Below are positions 43,479-53,900 of a stretch of DNA of 64,000 nucleotides, one piece after another (position 1 is the first letter of the stretch; every line of letters begins with the position of its first letter). Source of the stretch: Glaciecola sp965658765. Lineage in GTDB: Bacteria > Pseudomonadota > Gammaproteobacteria > Enterobacterales > Alteromonadaceae. The stretch lies in NCBI GenBank assembly GCA_965658765.1, contig CBFHTO010000003.1, positions 1 to 64,000 on the forward strand, in the 5' to 3' direction. A program made the position numbers and the translations under genes. Under the pieces are notes generated by a model. The model was not told where the DNA came from, did no database searches, and worked only from the letters and a program-made list of their open reading frames with translations.

Positions 43479-44840
43479 TTACGATGGAAGTTCTATGCCA
43501 CTTTCGCGCATTTTCGCAAGTTTGTAGCGAAGGGTTCTTGGGCTGATCCCCAATTTTTCAGCTACATCTTTGCGCTTTCCGTTAAGTGACTGTAATGCAT
43601 CTAAAATAATTTGATGCTCTTGTACTTTCAATTCAGACCCCAGTAAGTTGGTATCGTCAGATTGATGTATTACTTGAGTATTGTTAGAGCGCTGTGAGTC
43701 AAAGATTTGTTGATTATCTGGCTCTATCAACAAGTCGTCACTGTCTAATTCTTGACCATCACATAAAATAAGTGCACGTTGAACGACGTTCTCTAATTCG
43801 CGTACGTTACCTGGCCACTGGTGAGAACTCAACTTATGAACCGCTCCGGCGCTTAACTCAGGTATCGCTTGATTATTTTGGGCACAATGTCGGGCAATTA
43901 AATGCTTTGCCAAGGGTACAATGTCCCCAACGCGCTGACTAAGTGGTAACCAAGTAATTGGAAACACATTAAGCCGGTAATATAAATCTTCTCTAAATTT
44001 GCCTTGAGCAACCGCTTCTTTAACATCGCGATTGCTTGTAGCTATTACTCTCACATCCAATGAAATCGTTTTACGACCACCTAAGCGTTCTACCTCTCTT
44101 TCTTGCAAGACGCGGAGTAATTTTGCCTGCAATGCCAAGTCCATTTCGGTGATTTCATCGAGTAAAATGGTGCCTTGCTGTGCCTGCTCAAATTTACCTG
44201 GGCACGCTTGAATGGCACCGGTAAAAGCACCTTTCTCGTATCCAAATAATGTTGCTTCAAGCATATTCTCTGGAATCGCAGCACAATTAATCGCGACAAA
44301 TGGCGCATCCGAACGCTTGGACTGATCATGAATATATCGGCTTAATACTTCTTTACCAGAACCACTTGGACCTAGCACCATCACAGTAGCATCGGAGCGC
44401 GCTACTTTACCTGCTAAGTTTAATAAATCTTTGCTTGATGGATCACCAACGACGGGATCGCGAGACTCGACTTTTTGAGCAGGCGCGTATCTGCCTATTA
44501 GGTTAAGCAATACTTGAGGCGCGAAAGGTTTTGATAAATAGTCCGTAGCTCCGTCGCGCATCGCCTGAATCGCATCATTAACGTTGGCATAAGCGGTCAT
44601 TAGTACCAGCGGTAATTTGGGATATTTTGCTTTGACACTTTTTAGCAAAGAAAGGCCATTCATACCTTGCATTTGAATATCACTTACCACTAAGTCAAAG
44701 CTTTGTTCAGATAATTTAACCAAGGCCGATTCGGCACTTTCAACGGGAGTTACTTGATATCCGCCTAGTAATAAAGTATCCACTAAGGCTTCGCGTAATC
44801 CATGATCGTCTTCCACAATTAATATTTTCGTTTTACTCAT
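43479..44840 (-). CDS. flrC: Sigma-54 flagellar response regulator FlrC
   Basis: A transcription activator of class III flagellar genes (453 aa). The receiver domain has phospho-acceptor Asp54 in LVVSDIQMQG. The AAA+ domain has Walker A LGPSGSGKEVLSRYIH near 157, the sigma-54 contact loop GAFTGA near 216 and Walker B ILLDEITEMD. A Fis-type helix-turn-helix lies at the end (GKRKDVAEKLGISPRTLRYKL). It pairs with FlrB 10 bp upstream. Probable targets are the -24/-12 elements before fliE, fliK, flhA and parC. Confidence 0.96.
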   Translation of the reverse strand: MSKTKILIVEDDHGLREALVDTLLLGGYQVTPVESAESALVKLSEQSFDLVVSDIQMQGMNGLSLLKSVKAKYPKLPLVLMTAYANVNDAIQAMRDGATDYLSKPFAPQVLLNLIGRYAPAQKVESRDPVVGDPSSKDLLNLAGKVARSDATVMVLGPSGSGKEVLSRYIHDQSKRSDAPFVAINCAAIPENMLEATLFGYEKGAFTGAIQACPGKFEQAQQGTILLDEITEMDLALQAKLLRVLQEREVERLGGRKTISLDVRVIATSNRDVKEAVAQGKFREDLYYRLNVFPITWLPLSQRVGDIVPLAKHLIARHCAQNNQAIPELSAGAVHKLSSHQWPGNVRELENVVQRALILCDGQELDSDDLLIEPDNQQIFDSQRSNNTQVIHQSDDTNLLGSELKVQEHQIILDALQSLNGKRKDVAEKLGISPRTLRYKLAKMRESGIELPS

Positions 44841-44850
44841 GTTTTACTCC

Positions 44851-46080
44851 TTAATTGACGCCTGTTGCAGCAAGTGAGACTTCGTTTGCCTGCTCGCTTG
44901 TCATCTGTTTTTTTTGCTCATGCAAGGGAATGTATAGTGCAAAATAAGCTCCCTTATGCTGATTATTACCGCACTTAACAAAACCTTTATGTGATTTAGC
45001 GACGGTTTGAACCACCGCTAAACCAAGTCCTGTACCTTGCGATTTTGTGGTATAAAATGGCTCAAAAATCTCAGCCGCTGCATTCGCCGGTAAACCATTA
45101 CCGTTGTCTCTTACGACAAAAGCTATGTATGCCTGCTCATTAACACTCACTTGATCAATCATTAAATCGATTTTTGGATTTGGCGTTTTGGCATCAATCA
45201 ATGCTTGCATTGCGTTATTTATAAGGTTACCGATGGCACCGACAATGGCGGTTTCATTTGCAATGATTTTTTTACTTGCAACCGCATTGTGGCAATTAAG
45301 CTCAATGTTTTCTCGTTCCATTTGAGCGTCTAATTGGCTACAAAGTATATTCTCTAAGTACTCAGTTTCGAGTGCACTGACAATTTGTTTATCTGAACTT
45401 TTAGCAAACAAAAGCATATCGTTAACTTGCGATTCTAGTTCTTTTAATCGCAGTGTGAGCTTTTCGCTAAACCGGCTGGCCATTTCATTCTGGAGTGGCA
45501 TTGATTTTAAATTTTCCGCATATAACAAAGCTGAGCTCAGCGGTGTTCTTACTTGGTGTGCTAGTGATGCCACCATACGCCCTAAAGAAGACAAGCGTTG
45601 CATGTGACTGACTCTGGTTTGAAGTTGACGCGTTTGAGTTAAATCAGTAATGACTATTAATTGGCCTTTTTCTAGCGTCAAAGGAGACATATCAATTTTC
45701 ACACGCTTGCCATTACGCATCGAAACCTCGTGTCCATCGTCCTCACGTGGCGCAAAAGATTGACTGATTACATCGCGCCATAAGGCACCACTCGGATCGT
45801 TACCAAACAGTGCTATGGCTTGTTGATTTGCCAAACTGACTTTCCCCTGCTGGTCGATCACCAAAACGCCTGCTGGCATTATCTCAAGTAGATGAGAAAA
45901 TCGTTGGTCATGTTTATTAGAATCTACGGCGGCTTGTTCACTTTCACTAAATGAACCGTTTGAGGATAACTGAGACTTTATATTTTCTGTTCCCGATGAC
46001 AAAGCATTTGAGCGAAAACGGTGAACAACAGACTTTGAAGCCTGTTCGTAGGGATAATTATGTAGAGTGGCTGACGACAT
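44851..46080 (-). CDS. flrB: Flagellar sensor histidine kinase FlrB
   Basis: A cytoplasmic kinase (409 aa) with no membrane segment. It has a PAS domain (about 60-145, LLEIMPAGVLVIDQQGKVSLAN), a dimerisation domain with phospho-acceptor His175 in SLAHQVRTPLSSALLYAENL, and an ATPase domain with NAMQALIDA, DNGNGLP and GTGLGLAVV. It phosphorylates FlrC. A sigma-54 element 37-52 bp upstream fits activation by FlrA. Confidence 0.96.
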   Translation of the reverse strand: MSSATLHNYPYEQASKSVVHRFRSNALSSGTENIKSQLSSNGSFSESEQAAVDSNKHDQRFSHLLEIMPAGVLVIDQQGKVSLANQQAIALFGNDPSGALWRDVISQSFAPREDDGHEVSMRNGKRVKIDMSPLTLEKGQLIVITDLTQTRQLQTRVSHMQRLSSLGRMVASLAHQVRTPLSSALLYAENLKSMPLQNEMASRFSEKLTLRLKELESQVNDMLLFAKSSDKQIVSALETEYLENILCSQLDAQMERENIELNCHNAVASKKIIANETAIVGAIGNLINNAMQALIDAKTPNPKIDLMIDQVSVNEQAYIAFVVRDNGNGLPANAAAEIFEPFYTTKSQGTGLGLAVVQTVAKSHKGFVKCGNNQHKGAYFALYIPLHEQKKQMTSEQANEVSLAATGVN

Positions 46081-46116
46081 CTTAATTCTGCTCTATTTAA
46101 GTATTATCTTAGCTAA

Positions 46117-46132
46117 TGCAGAAGGTGTGCCA
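46117..46132 (-). promoter_or_regulatory. Sigma-54 promoter of flrBC
   Basis: Minus strand TGGCACACCTTCTGCA has a near-perfect -24 box and TGC at -12 with GG-N10-GC spacing. It lies 37-52 bp before flrB and downstream of flrA, where a FlrA-dependent class II promoter is expected. Confidence 0.8.
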
Positions 46133-46203
46133 AATTTTTATTTCAATTAATTCAATTACTTAACTAATTTTGCAATGTCAATATACTGACTCAGACAATC
46201 AAA

Positions 46204-47664
46204 TTATTGACCATCGACCTTTTCTAAACGCACGATTTCATACTTACGCATTTTTTCAACAAGGGTCGTTCTACGCATGCCTAGTTGGTCCGCAGCCCTC
46301 GCTACCACCCAGTCTTGCTGTTCTAGCGCCTGTTTGATTAGATTTTTCTCGAGATCAGAAAGGTATTCCTTTAGATTTACGCCATCTGTTGGCAAATTAG
46401 CATCGACGGAATTAGTTTCGACTTCACCTATAATAGGAGAGCTTCCTTCAAACTTGAACAATGAATTAATTGCGTCTCGCTCTTGCTGCTCACTCGGCTC
46501 TTTGTGCTCAACACTGGTTTCTCCAGCTTCATCAATCTGATATTTATGAGGCAGGTGCTGTACGTCAATCACTTTAGATGGATGCAGAATAGATAACCTC
46601 TCCACCAAATTAGACAATTCTCGAACATTACCTGGCCAATTATGTCGCATTAAGGAGGTCATCGAATCTTGAGTAAATTTGACCGGAGATTGTTTATTAT
46701 TTTCAAGCCTCGTCACAAGTTCTTGCAACAACAGCGGAATGTCTTGAGCCCTTTCACGCAAAGCGGGAGTCTCTATCGGGAATACATTCAAGCGGTAAAA
46801 CAAATCCTCACGGAAACCTCCGTCAGCGATCATATCTTCCAAATTCCTGTGAGTTGCAGCAACAATTCTGACGTCACACTTAAGGGTTTTAGCGCCGCCC
46901 ACTCTTTCAAAAATCCGTTCTTGCAATACTCGTAGAAGCTTAACTTGCATTTGCAAAGGCATATCGCCTATTTCGTCAAGAAATAAAGTACCGCCTTCGG
47001 CAAGTTCGAAGCGGCCTTTACGCGCACTTATTGCACCGGTGAATGCGCCTTTTTCATGACCAAAAAGCTCACTCTCTAATAAGTCTCCAGGAATGGCACC
47101 ACAATTGACTGGAACAAAAGGACCTTTTTGTCGCTTAGACATGTAATGGATATTACGCGCAACCACCTCTTTACCGGTACCTGACTCACCTAATATGAGG
47201 ACATTTGCCTCCACTGGTGCTACCTGCTCAATTAACTCACGTACTTCGGTAATCCCTTTACTATTGCCGACTAGACTTCTAAAGAGCTTGGTTTTGCCGT
47301 TAATTAAAGAGGATATGGGTCGGTTAGCGGTATGATACTCCGTACTTTTGTTCAAAAGTTCGGTCAGGCTGGGATATGTGACCGGCTCGTATAGAGAGCC
47401 GACTAAGTTTTTAAATTCTTTTTCGCCGTTAAGTTGGAACCCTATATTTATAAATGGGCTGTCCGGATGATTTTCGATTATCTCTTCAGCTACTTCTGGG
47501 ACTTCGCCGTCTATCAAGATTGCTGACCATTCAACGTTAGAAGTAATGGTCTGCCCACATTCCGCATACCCACAACTCTTGCAACCTTCACCTAAAAACG
47601 TGAGAATTATTTGCAGATTCTGCTTTCGAGTATCGTTGTCGCTTACAATCAGAATTTCACTCAT
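46204..47664 (-). CDS. flrA: Flagellar master regulator FlrA (FleQ)
   Basis: A top-level sigma-54 activator (486 aa) of the polar flagellar cascade. The N-terminal FleQ receiver-like domain lacks a standard phosphorylation site; FleQ homologues use this domain and the AAA+ site to sense c-di-GMP. AAA+ motifs: Walker A LGESGTGKEVVARNIH near 165, GAFTGA near 228, Walker B LFLDEIGDMP. The C-terminal Fis helix-turn-helix is VVARAADQLGMRRTTLVEKM. It lies upstream of flrBC on the same strand, behind a 339-bp gap. Confidence 0.96.
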   Translation of the reverse strand: MSEILIVSDNDTRKQNLQIILTFLGEGCKSCGYAECGQTITSNVEWSAILIDGEVPEVAEEIIENHPDSPFINIGFQLNGEKEFKNLVGSLYEPVTYPSLTELLNKSTEYHTANRPISSLINGKTKLFRSLVGNSKGITEVRELIEQVAPVEANVLILGESGTGKEVVARNIHYMSKRQKGPFVPVNCGAIPGDLLESELFGHEKGAFTGAISARKGRFELAEGGTLFLDEIGDMPLQMQVKLLRVLQERIFERVGGAKTLKCDVRIVAATHRNLEDMIADGGFREDLFYRLNVFPIETPALRERAQDIPLLLQELVTRLENNKQSPVKFTQDSMTSLMRHNWPGNVRELSNLVERLSILHPSKVIDVQHLPHKYQIDEAGETSVEHKEPSEQQERDAINSLFKFEGSSPIIGEVETNSVDANLPTDGVNLKEYLSDLEKNLIKQALEQQDWVVARAADQLGMRRTTLVEKMRKYEIVRLEKVDGQ

Positions 47665-48003
47665 ACTTTCCCAGTACTGTCATTAATATGCTCATTGGAC
47701 ATTTCATTAACAATAGTATCGAAAGTTGCGCATTTTAACACCTAAAAATTGACGATTTCTCCATATTAATCAGCGATAAGGTCAAATATTGGTCAATATT
47801 TAAGCATTTCGTACAATTACGTTCAGAAGACTCTAGCAGCCGCTTTCGCTTTGCTATTAAATTCTATTTTCTATGGCGGCTCATACACTTATATGAAAGT
47901 TTAATATGAGTGGATTGTTTTAATCTTTAGCAGCGAAGAGTAAGCTTGTACTCAATTTTAATCTTACCGCTAGCTTACCCAAAAAATACGATGTTTTGAC
48001 TCG
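47665..48003. other. 339-bp region between pseF and flrA
   Basis: AT-rich gap that must hold the flrA promoter and the end of the pse transcript. A 7-bp GTAAGCT/AGCTTAC inverted repeat (about 47942-47980) just after pseF is a weak terminator candidate. I see no sigma-54 element, which fits FlrA being driven by the housekeeping sigma factor, and no gene. Confidence 0.55.
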
Positions 48004-48702
48004 TTAAATTTTAGTAGAGCTATAAGCTTTATACATTAGTTCTGCGCGTTCCCAATCTTCTGGTGTATCAATATCCTGAACAAATTTTCTAGGTATTTTG
48101 ATACCAATGGCGTATTTTGAAAATATCGCATTTTCACCCAAAAAAGCGATAGTCCTACCCCAGTAAAATTGCCCTGCGTCGTGGAATGCCTCCTCTAAGT
48201 CTTGTGAGCGCATTTCAATATACTCCGGGTACAACACTGACACCCCTTCTTCTGACACTCCAATCGCGCGTTGAATTGGGAAGTCGAAGGAACTGACCGA
48301 AAACGCAAATTCTTTGTCCGGTTCACTTTGAAGTTTGTTAAAGCCTTCAAGCAAATATCTCTGTTGTAGGAAAGGAGCTGTTGCGTATATGCAACAGCAA
48401 TAATCAAATTCATATCCTAGTTCTTGTAAACTCTCTATCGCATGATTTATCACTTCACGCGTCCCCGTATAATCATCAGCAAGATTATGAGGTCTCAAAA
48501 AAGGCGTTTCTGCGCCCAATGTATTTGCCAGTTCGGCGATCTCCTCACTGTCAGTCGACACAATTACCCGATCAAAAAGGCCACTGTTTAAAGCTGCATC
48601 TATTGAATATTGCAATAAAGGCTTTCCGCAAAAATGCTTGGTGTTTTTCCCAACGATCCTTTTGCTGCCAGCCCTTGCTGGTATTACGGCAACGCAGCTC
48701 AT
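48004..48702 (-). CDS. pseF: Pseudaminic acid cytidylyltransferase
   Basis: A cytoplasmic nucleotidyltransferase (232 aa) that makes CMP-pseudaminic acid, the activated sugar used to glycosylate flagellin. IPARAGSKRIVGKNTKHFCGKPL (CTP-binding segment, near residue 7, split here by family convention) and DRVIVSTDSEEIAELA are typical of CMP-sialic-type synthetases. The pse family is chosen because pseC and pseB are directly upstream. Its ATG overlaps the pseC stop (ATGA). It is the last gene of the filament/glycosylation transcript. Confidence 0.88.
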   Translation of the reverse strand: MSCVAVIPARAGSKRIVGKNTKHFCGKPLLQYSIDAALNSGLFDRVIVSTDSEEIAELANTLGAETPFLRPHNLADDYTGTREVINHAIESLQELGYEFDYCCCIYATAPFLQQRYLLEGFNKLQSEPDKEFAFSVSSFDFPIQRAIGVSEEGVSVLYPEYIEMRSQDLEEAFHDAGQFYWGRTIAFLGENAIFSKYAIGIKIPRKFVQDIDTPEDWERAELMYKAYSSTKI

Positions 48703-49856
48703 GAGAGCACCGTTTCTAGTGCACTGACAACCTGATGTTGCTCATGTTCTGTTAAGGTTGGGAAGATTGGTAAGGACAAGGCTCCCGCATAAAAATTTTC
48801 TGCACATGGATACTGGCCAATAGAAAACCCTAAACTTTGATAATATGGATGCATGTGAATGGGGATATAGTGCACATTGACTGCAATCCCTCTTTCGTGA
48901 AGTGACTCATAAATGTCGGAGCGTTTTTCGTGTTCTACTTCAATCATGAATAGATGCCAACTCGATTCATTTAAATCGCTGTGATTAGGCAATTTAAGTT
49001 TTGAATCAGCCTGCAAATCTTTAAGTAATTCAAAATATCTACCTGCGATGGCTCTCCTCGCAGCGATAAAACTATCCAATTTTTTGAGCTGCGAAATCCC
49101 TAACGCGGCTTGTAAGTCAGATAATCTATAGTTGAAGCCTAGCTCGAGTTGTTGGTAATACCAATTTCCCTGAGACTCGCCCTGCATTAAGTCTTTATCT
49201 CTGGTAATGCCATGTTTTGCAAACAACACCAACCTTGTCGCTAAGTCTTTATTATTAGTGAGGACCGCTCCGCCTTCCGCTGTGGTAATAGATTTTACTG
49301 GGTGAAAACTCATCACTGCGATGTCAGAGAAAGAGCAATTACCCACTAATCTATTGTGATAGCTCGCGCCAAGAGCATGTGCAGCATCCTCTATTATAGC
49401 TATATTCAAAGGCTTGCAAAGCTCCGAAATACTCTGCATATCACATGAGCTTCCCGCAAAATGCACAACAACAATAGCCTTTGGCAAAGCTTTTTCATGC
49501 TGAGCTTGGCGGAGTTTTTTTTCTAGCGCAAGGACGCTTATGTTTCTTGTAGTAGGGTCAATATCAACGAAATCGACCTTTGCAGAGCAATACAGTGCAC
49601 AATTTGCAGAAGCGGCAAAAGAATTAGGTACAGTCCATACAATATCACCATGGCCAATACCTAAGGCTAGACAAGCAACGTGTAAGCCTGAAGTACCACT
49701 GTTCACTGCTACTGAATACTGCGCACCAGTATAGTCACAAAGTGCTTGTTCAAACTCAGGGACTTTAGAGCCTTGAGTCAAAAAATGATGTTCAAGCACA
49801 TCGACAACTGAGTCAATGTCACTCTGATCGATACTGTGTTTTCCGTAAGGGATCAT
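48699..49856 (-). CDS. pseC: UDP-4-amino-4,6-dideoxy-GlcNAc-type aminotransferase PseC
   Basis: A PLP enzyme (385 aa) of the DegT/DnrJ/EryC1 family that aminates the 4-keto product of PseB. The PLP-binding lysine lies in FHPVKSITTAEGG near residue 183. PYGKHSIDQSDIDSVVDVL and VAVNSGTSGLHVACLALGIG are typical of PseC. It overlaps pseB and pseF by 4 bp on each side, so the three are translationally coupled. Confidence 0.92.
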   Translation of the reverse strand: MIPYGKHSIDQSDIDSVVDVLEHHFLTQGSKVPEFEQALCDYTGAQYSVAVNSGTSGLHVACLALGIGHGDIVWTVPNSFAASANCALYCSAKVDFVDIDPTTRNISVLALEKKLRQAQHEKALPKAIVVVHFAGSSCDMQSISELCKPLNIAIIEDAAHALGASYHNRLVGNCSFSDIAVMSFHPVKSITTAEGGAVLTNNKDLATRLVLFAKHGITRDKDLMQGESQGNWYYQQLELGFNYRLSDLQAALGISQLKKLDSFIAARRAIAGRYFELLKDLQADSKLKLPNHSDLNESSWHLFMIEVEHEKRSDIYESLHERGIAVNVHYIPIHMHPYYQSLGFSIGQYPCAENFYAGALSLPIFPTLTEHEQHQVVSALETVLS

Positions 49857-50851
49857 AGCTCTTGTTTATCTAAGCTGATCAATTCCTCAACACTGAGAAA
49901 GTGAGGGTTGGTACCAGAGTGATACTCAAATTTCTCGGTTACCGGTTTACCTATTTCGAACAGCTTGTTTTTCATATAATTGACCGATTCCTCAAAAAAT
50001 ATTATTGCGGGCGTAATTACAAAATGGTCCTCGAATTCGATACTGTGGTGCGCCATTTCCTCGGGCACCATCACCTCATGTAACTTTTCACCGGGCCTTA
50101 TGCCAATTAATTCAAATTCTAAGTTTCCGCTCATGGCCTGCACTAAATCCAGAATTCTGATCGAAGGGATCTTAGGGATAAATATTTCTCCGCCCTGCAT
50201 GCGCGCAAAATTTTTCACAACAAAAGACACGCCTTCATCGAGCGTAATCCAAAATCGAGTCATTTCTTCATGAGTCACTGGCAATTTGGAAACGCCTTCG
50301 TTAAGCAGTTTTCTGTAAAATGGCACTACTGAGCCTCTCGAACCTACTACGTTCCCGTATCTTACGACTGCGAACCTAGGCCCATTAGCCCCGGAAATAT
50401 TATTGGCTGCAACAAATAACTTATCAGAAGCCAACTTTGTAGCACCATATAAATTAACGGGGTTAGCAGCCTTGTCGGTCGACAAGGCAATAACTTTATC
50501 AACGCCATTTTCAATACATGCGTCGATGACGTTTTGTGCACCATTAATGTTTGTTTTTATACATTCGTTTGGATTGTATTCTGCAGCTGGAACTTGCTTT
50601 AACGCGGCTGCGTGAACGACAAAATCCACGTTTTTTGTTGCTGCTATTAAGCGTTCTTTATCTCGTACGTCACCAATAAAGTAACGCATGGCTTTGTCGT
50701 TGAACTCTTGTTGCATTTCAAATTGCTTGAGCTCATCTCGTGAAAAAACAATGAGCCTTTGTGGCGAGTAATTATCAAGCAAAAACCGAATAAAACGCTT
50801 ACCAAATGAACCTGTTCCACCCGTAATAAGAATGCTTTTGTTATCAAACAA
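49853..50851 (-). CDS. pseB: UDP-GlcNAc 4,6-dehydratase (inverting) PseB
   Basis: The first enzyme of pseudaminic acid synthesis (332 aa). The Rossmann motif ITGGTGSFGKRFIRFLL is near residue 8 and RDVRDKERL-type pocket sequences near 60. TNINGAQNVIDACIENGVDKVIALSTDKAANPVN (in two segments) and LYGATKLASDKL are PseB signatures. The start is TTG (50851) with GGGGAG eight bases upstream; no ATG fits better. It lies 70 bp after the maf gene and begins pseB-pseC-pseF. Confidence 0.93.
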   Translation of the reverse strand: MFDNKSILITGGTGSFGKRFIRFLLDNYSPQRLIVFSRDELKQFEMQQEFNDKAMRYFIGDVRDKERLIAATKNVDFVVHAAALKQVPAAEYNPNECIKTNINGAQNVIDACIENGVDKVIALSTDKAANPVNLYGATKLASDKLFVAANNISGANGPRFAVVRYGNVVGSRGSVVPFYRKLLNEGVSKLPVTHEEMTRFWITLDEGVSFVVKNFARMQGGEIFIPKIPSIRILDLVQAMSGNLEFELIGIRPGEKLHEVMVPEEMAHHSIEFEDHFVITPAIIFFEESVNYMKNKLFEIGKPVTEKFEYHSGTNPHFLSVEELISLDKQEL

Positions 50852-50920
50852 GGTGTTTACTCCCCTTGAAATTTAGCACTGCCCGCCTATTTCGCTGAAC
50901 ACGCTCGCTTACCTTACGAG

Positions 50921-53900
50921 TTATACTGTTGTGTTCAGTTCAAAATCGAACCAGTCACTGATTAATTCTTCTGGCAGTGGGGCTCTTGTTACCCTCGCGC
51001 CTCTGTTTCCTAGGGCGTCAACATAGCTTGACTGCGTTAAGCTTTGATCGCTAAGCGCAAGGTAGTGCCGGAACATAATGTGTTCATTCAGCGTCATTTT
51101 ACTGACAAAACTTTCATGCATTACCTGCTCTGCCTGCGATAAATGAGCTAATTTATCCCTAGTAGTAGACTGTCTAGCATTTATCTTGCCAGTTTTACAG
51201 AAATACCCCTTAACAAAAATAAAATGGAAGCAATCAATATCTTGGGCTCGAGCGCAGAGTTGATGCACAAATACCCTAGGTGGCAAGAAACTCAATAATC
51301 CATTCGTTGCGAGCTCACGTTCGGCGTGACCAAGTATGCTCAAACACGGTGGGATGAATAAGATGCTTGGTAATTTGTTTATTCCAATATCAAACCAACG
51401 CTTTTGATGTTTCAAGAGTGCTGATTTCACCGCAGTGAAGGCTTTCATGTCATGCACAACGAACGCAATGCTCTGCCACTTTCTTATCGTATTACTCTCA
51501 GGTAGACCTCCTATTTGCTCAGGTAAGTCCATTATCGGATATACGATTTCTTCAGCTAAAGCTCCTTGTTCTATGTGGACAAGTAACTTGTCTATAGAAT
51601 CGGCTTGCACGAAGTCTTTAACCCAGCTTGTTTTCTTTTTCGTAAGGTTTAGATGCATGCCGAAGTGATTCACTAAATCTTCATCATTAAGCGATGCATA
51701 CAAAGCTTCATCTGATGTAAAAAACGCCACGCGTCTCGAAGCATTTCCACAAACTGGTCGCTGATAAAGGGCTTGGTTTTCACATGCTAATCTCAGGGTC
51801 TCGCGTTTTTGAGAAAAGGCCTGTGAGGCATCTATGATGTCAAACTGTTCTAGTAACAAGGCTTTAGCGTCTGACAAAAATAAATTCCACTGAGAAACTA
51901 TAGACTCACAGTCTTGCAAAACTAGATTTTGATCTTCTTGCATCTTTGCTTTACTTAAACCAGCGCATAAGTACTGAACTGAATTAAAGAAATACAAAGG
52001 GTAAAGACTTCCTGGCTCTTGTTTATTGGTTAAAATATGATTTTGCAACTCATCTACTAAGTCTCGTATTAAGACTGACAAACGGTTTTCTTCATTTACT
52101 ATCGTTGTCTTCGACTTAGTGTCTAGCGTTAGGTCATCGGATTGGTCACTGTTATTTTCAATGGGCTTTTTATTTAGCTTGCTTTGTTCTGTTTTGTGAG
52201 CCTCAATAGCTTTATATGCACTTTCAACTATTTCTGTCAGACAATCAATTTGTCGCTGCATTAATTGATTGCTAAATGCCTTGGACATCAGATGATAGAT
52301 ATCACTTTTTAGTGACATGAAACACTCGCTAAAATGTTCTAACATCAGTGTCTTATTTTGTTTATTTGAAGTAACAAGAACATTTTCAGAATCTAGAGGC
52401 AGTGTCCCTTCAATAAATACGCCGTCCGACAAATTAAATACTTCGGCAGAAAAACGAGCAAGGGTATGCTCCAAGACCATTCTAGAAATATTAAATTCAG
52501 TTTTTGTAAAGACATAATCGCGCCGATTGCCACGTACTCTCATGTCAGTAGCGTGTGCCTTTTTGTAATCAAATAGCTGTTGTCCTTGCTCATAATAGCC
52601 AGAATGCTTGCTATGGTGTTTATTTTGATCGGCAAAGCCAAGGTCAACGCCAATTAGGTACAGCTGCTCAAACCCCAAATTCAAAAAGAAACTCACCACC
52701 ATATTTGTCACAGTCGGGTACGCATCTTCAATTTGTTGAAACGATTGCTTGGGCAAAACTGATAAGGTAGCAGCGGTAGAAGACTCCCCTACTTTGAAAG
52801 CAGTAAGAACGTCTTTGTATAATTTACAGGTATCGGGATGGATTCCATTTACGCTTATTAGGGTGATTTTTTTTAGGTATGCAGGATCGTTTATTCTACT
52901 CGCCCAGTCAAAATTTGCGCGGTTTTGTTCTACTTCTCCATGAAAGTCAGGCACAATGCCATTGCGGTGCAAAGCTTGCAAAGCAGTACCACAACTAACA
53001 ACGACAACTTCACCCTCGCATTCTTTAATTAACTCGATATTGTTATCCAATGATGGGCCATTACCTACCACAAATATTGGTACTTGCTTATCTGTCTTTT
53101 GAAGATACTGATATGCCTCAAATCTCATGGATGGTATTCCAGCATGCAAGGCTTTGCAGGTATGTGATAAGCCATACAAGACATGGTCAAAATTTTCACC
53201 TAGGGAAAATATTACTTTTAACTGTTGACGAACTTCGGTAATAACTTGATGCAATTCGGGATTTTCATAAGCCCTAAACAAATAGGTATCATTAAGTATA
53301 TGAGGGCCTAGCGTTAAAAACTGATTCATCAGGTCTTTGAATAGCTGGGAGCTTCCTTCCCCTATGTTTAGATATAAACGACCTTGTTTTTCATCTACTT
53401 GTTGAAAAATTTGCTCCCAATCGATGGCGTGTAAAGACGCATAAAACAAGTCGGGATTTGGCTCCGAGATAATCAAATTCTGCACATCACGTTGTTCACA
53501 TATATGTTCAAGCGCATAACCATCGCCAAGACCCAAGACCAGTAAGGAAGGAATACAATTGGGAAGCTTAGCTTTGCACGTGCGCTCTTTTGAAGTAATT
53601 TGATCGATCTTTCTAATAAAACGATTGTGGGCATAATGCGCGAGTTTATCGCCGCTATACCCAAATACGAGACCATCCACATTTGGGTAATCAAAAAAAT
53701 GTTCTGCTAAACCAATACCATCGGATTTCGGTGAAAGGTTAGAATAGGTCTCTCGAGTTTGCATATTAATGACATTAATATTACTTTCACTCGATGCCTC
53801 ATCGCTTGCTATGCCTTGTGAGTATTTACCAGACTGCACCTCAAAGCAATGCCAGCATTTAACTTGATAGTTCTTAAATGCTTCGTAGAGGTCAGGGATT

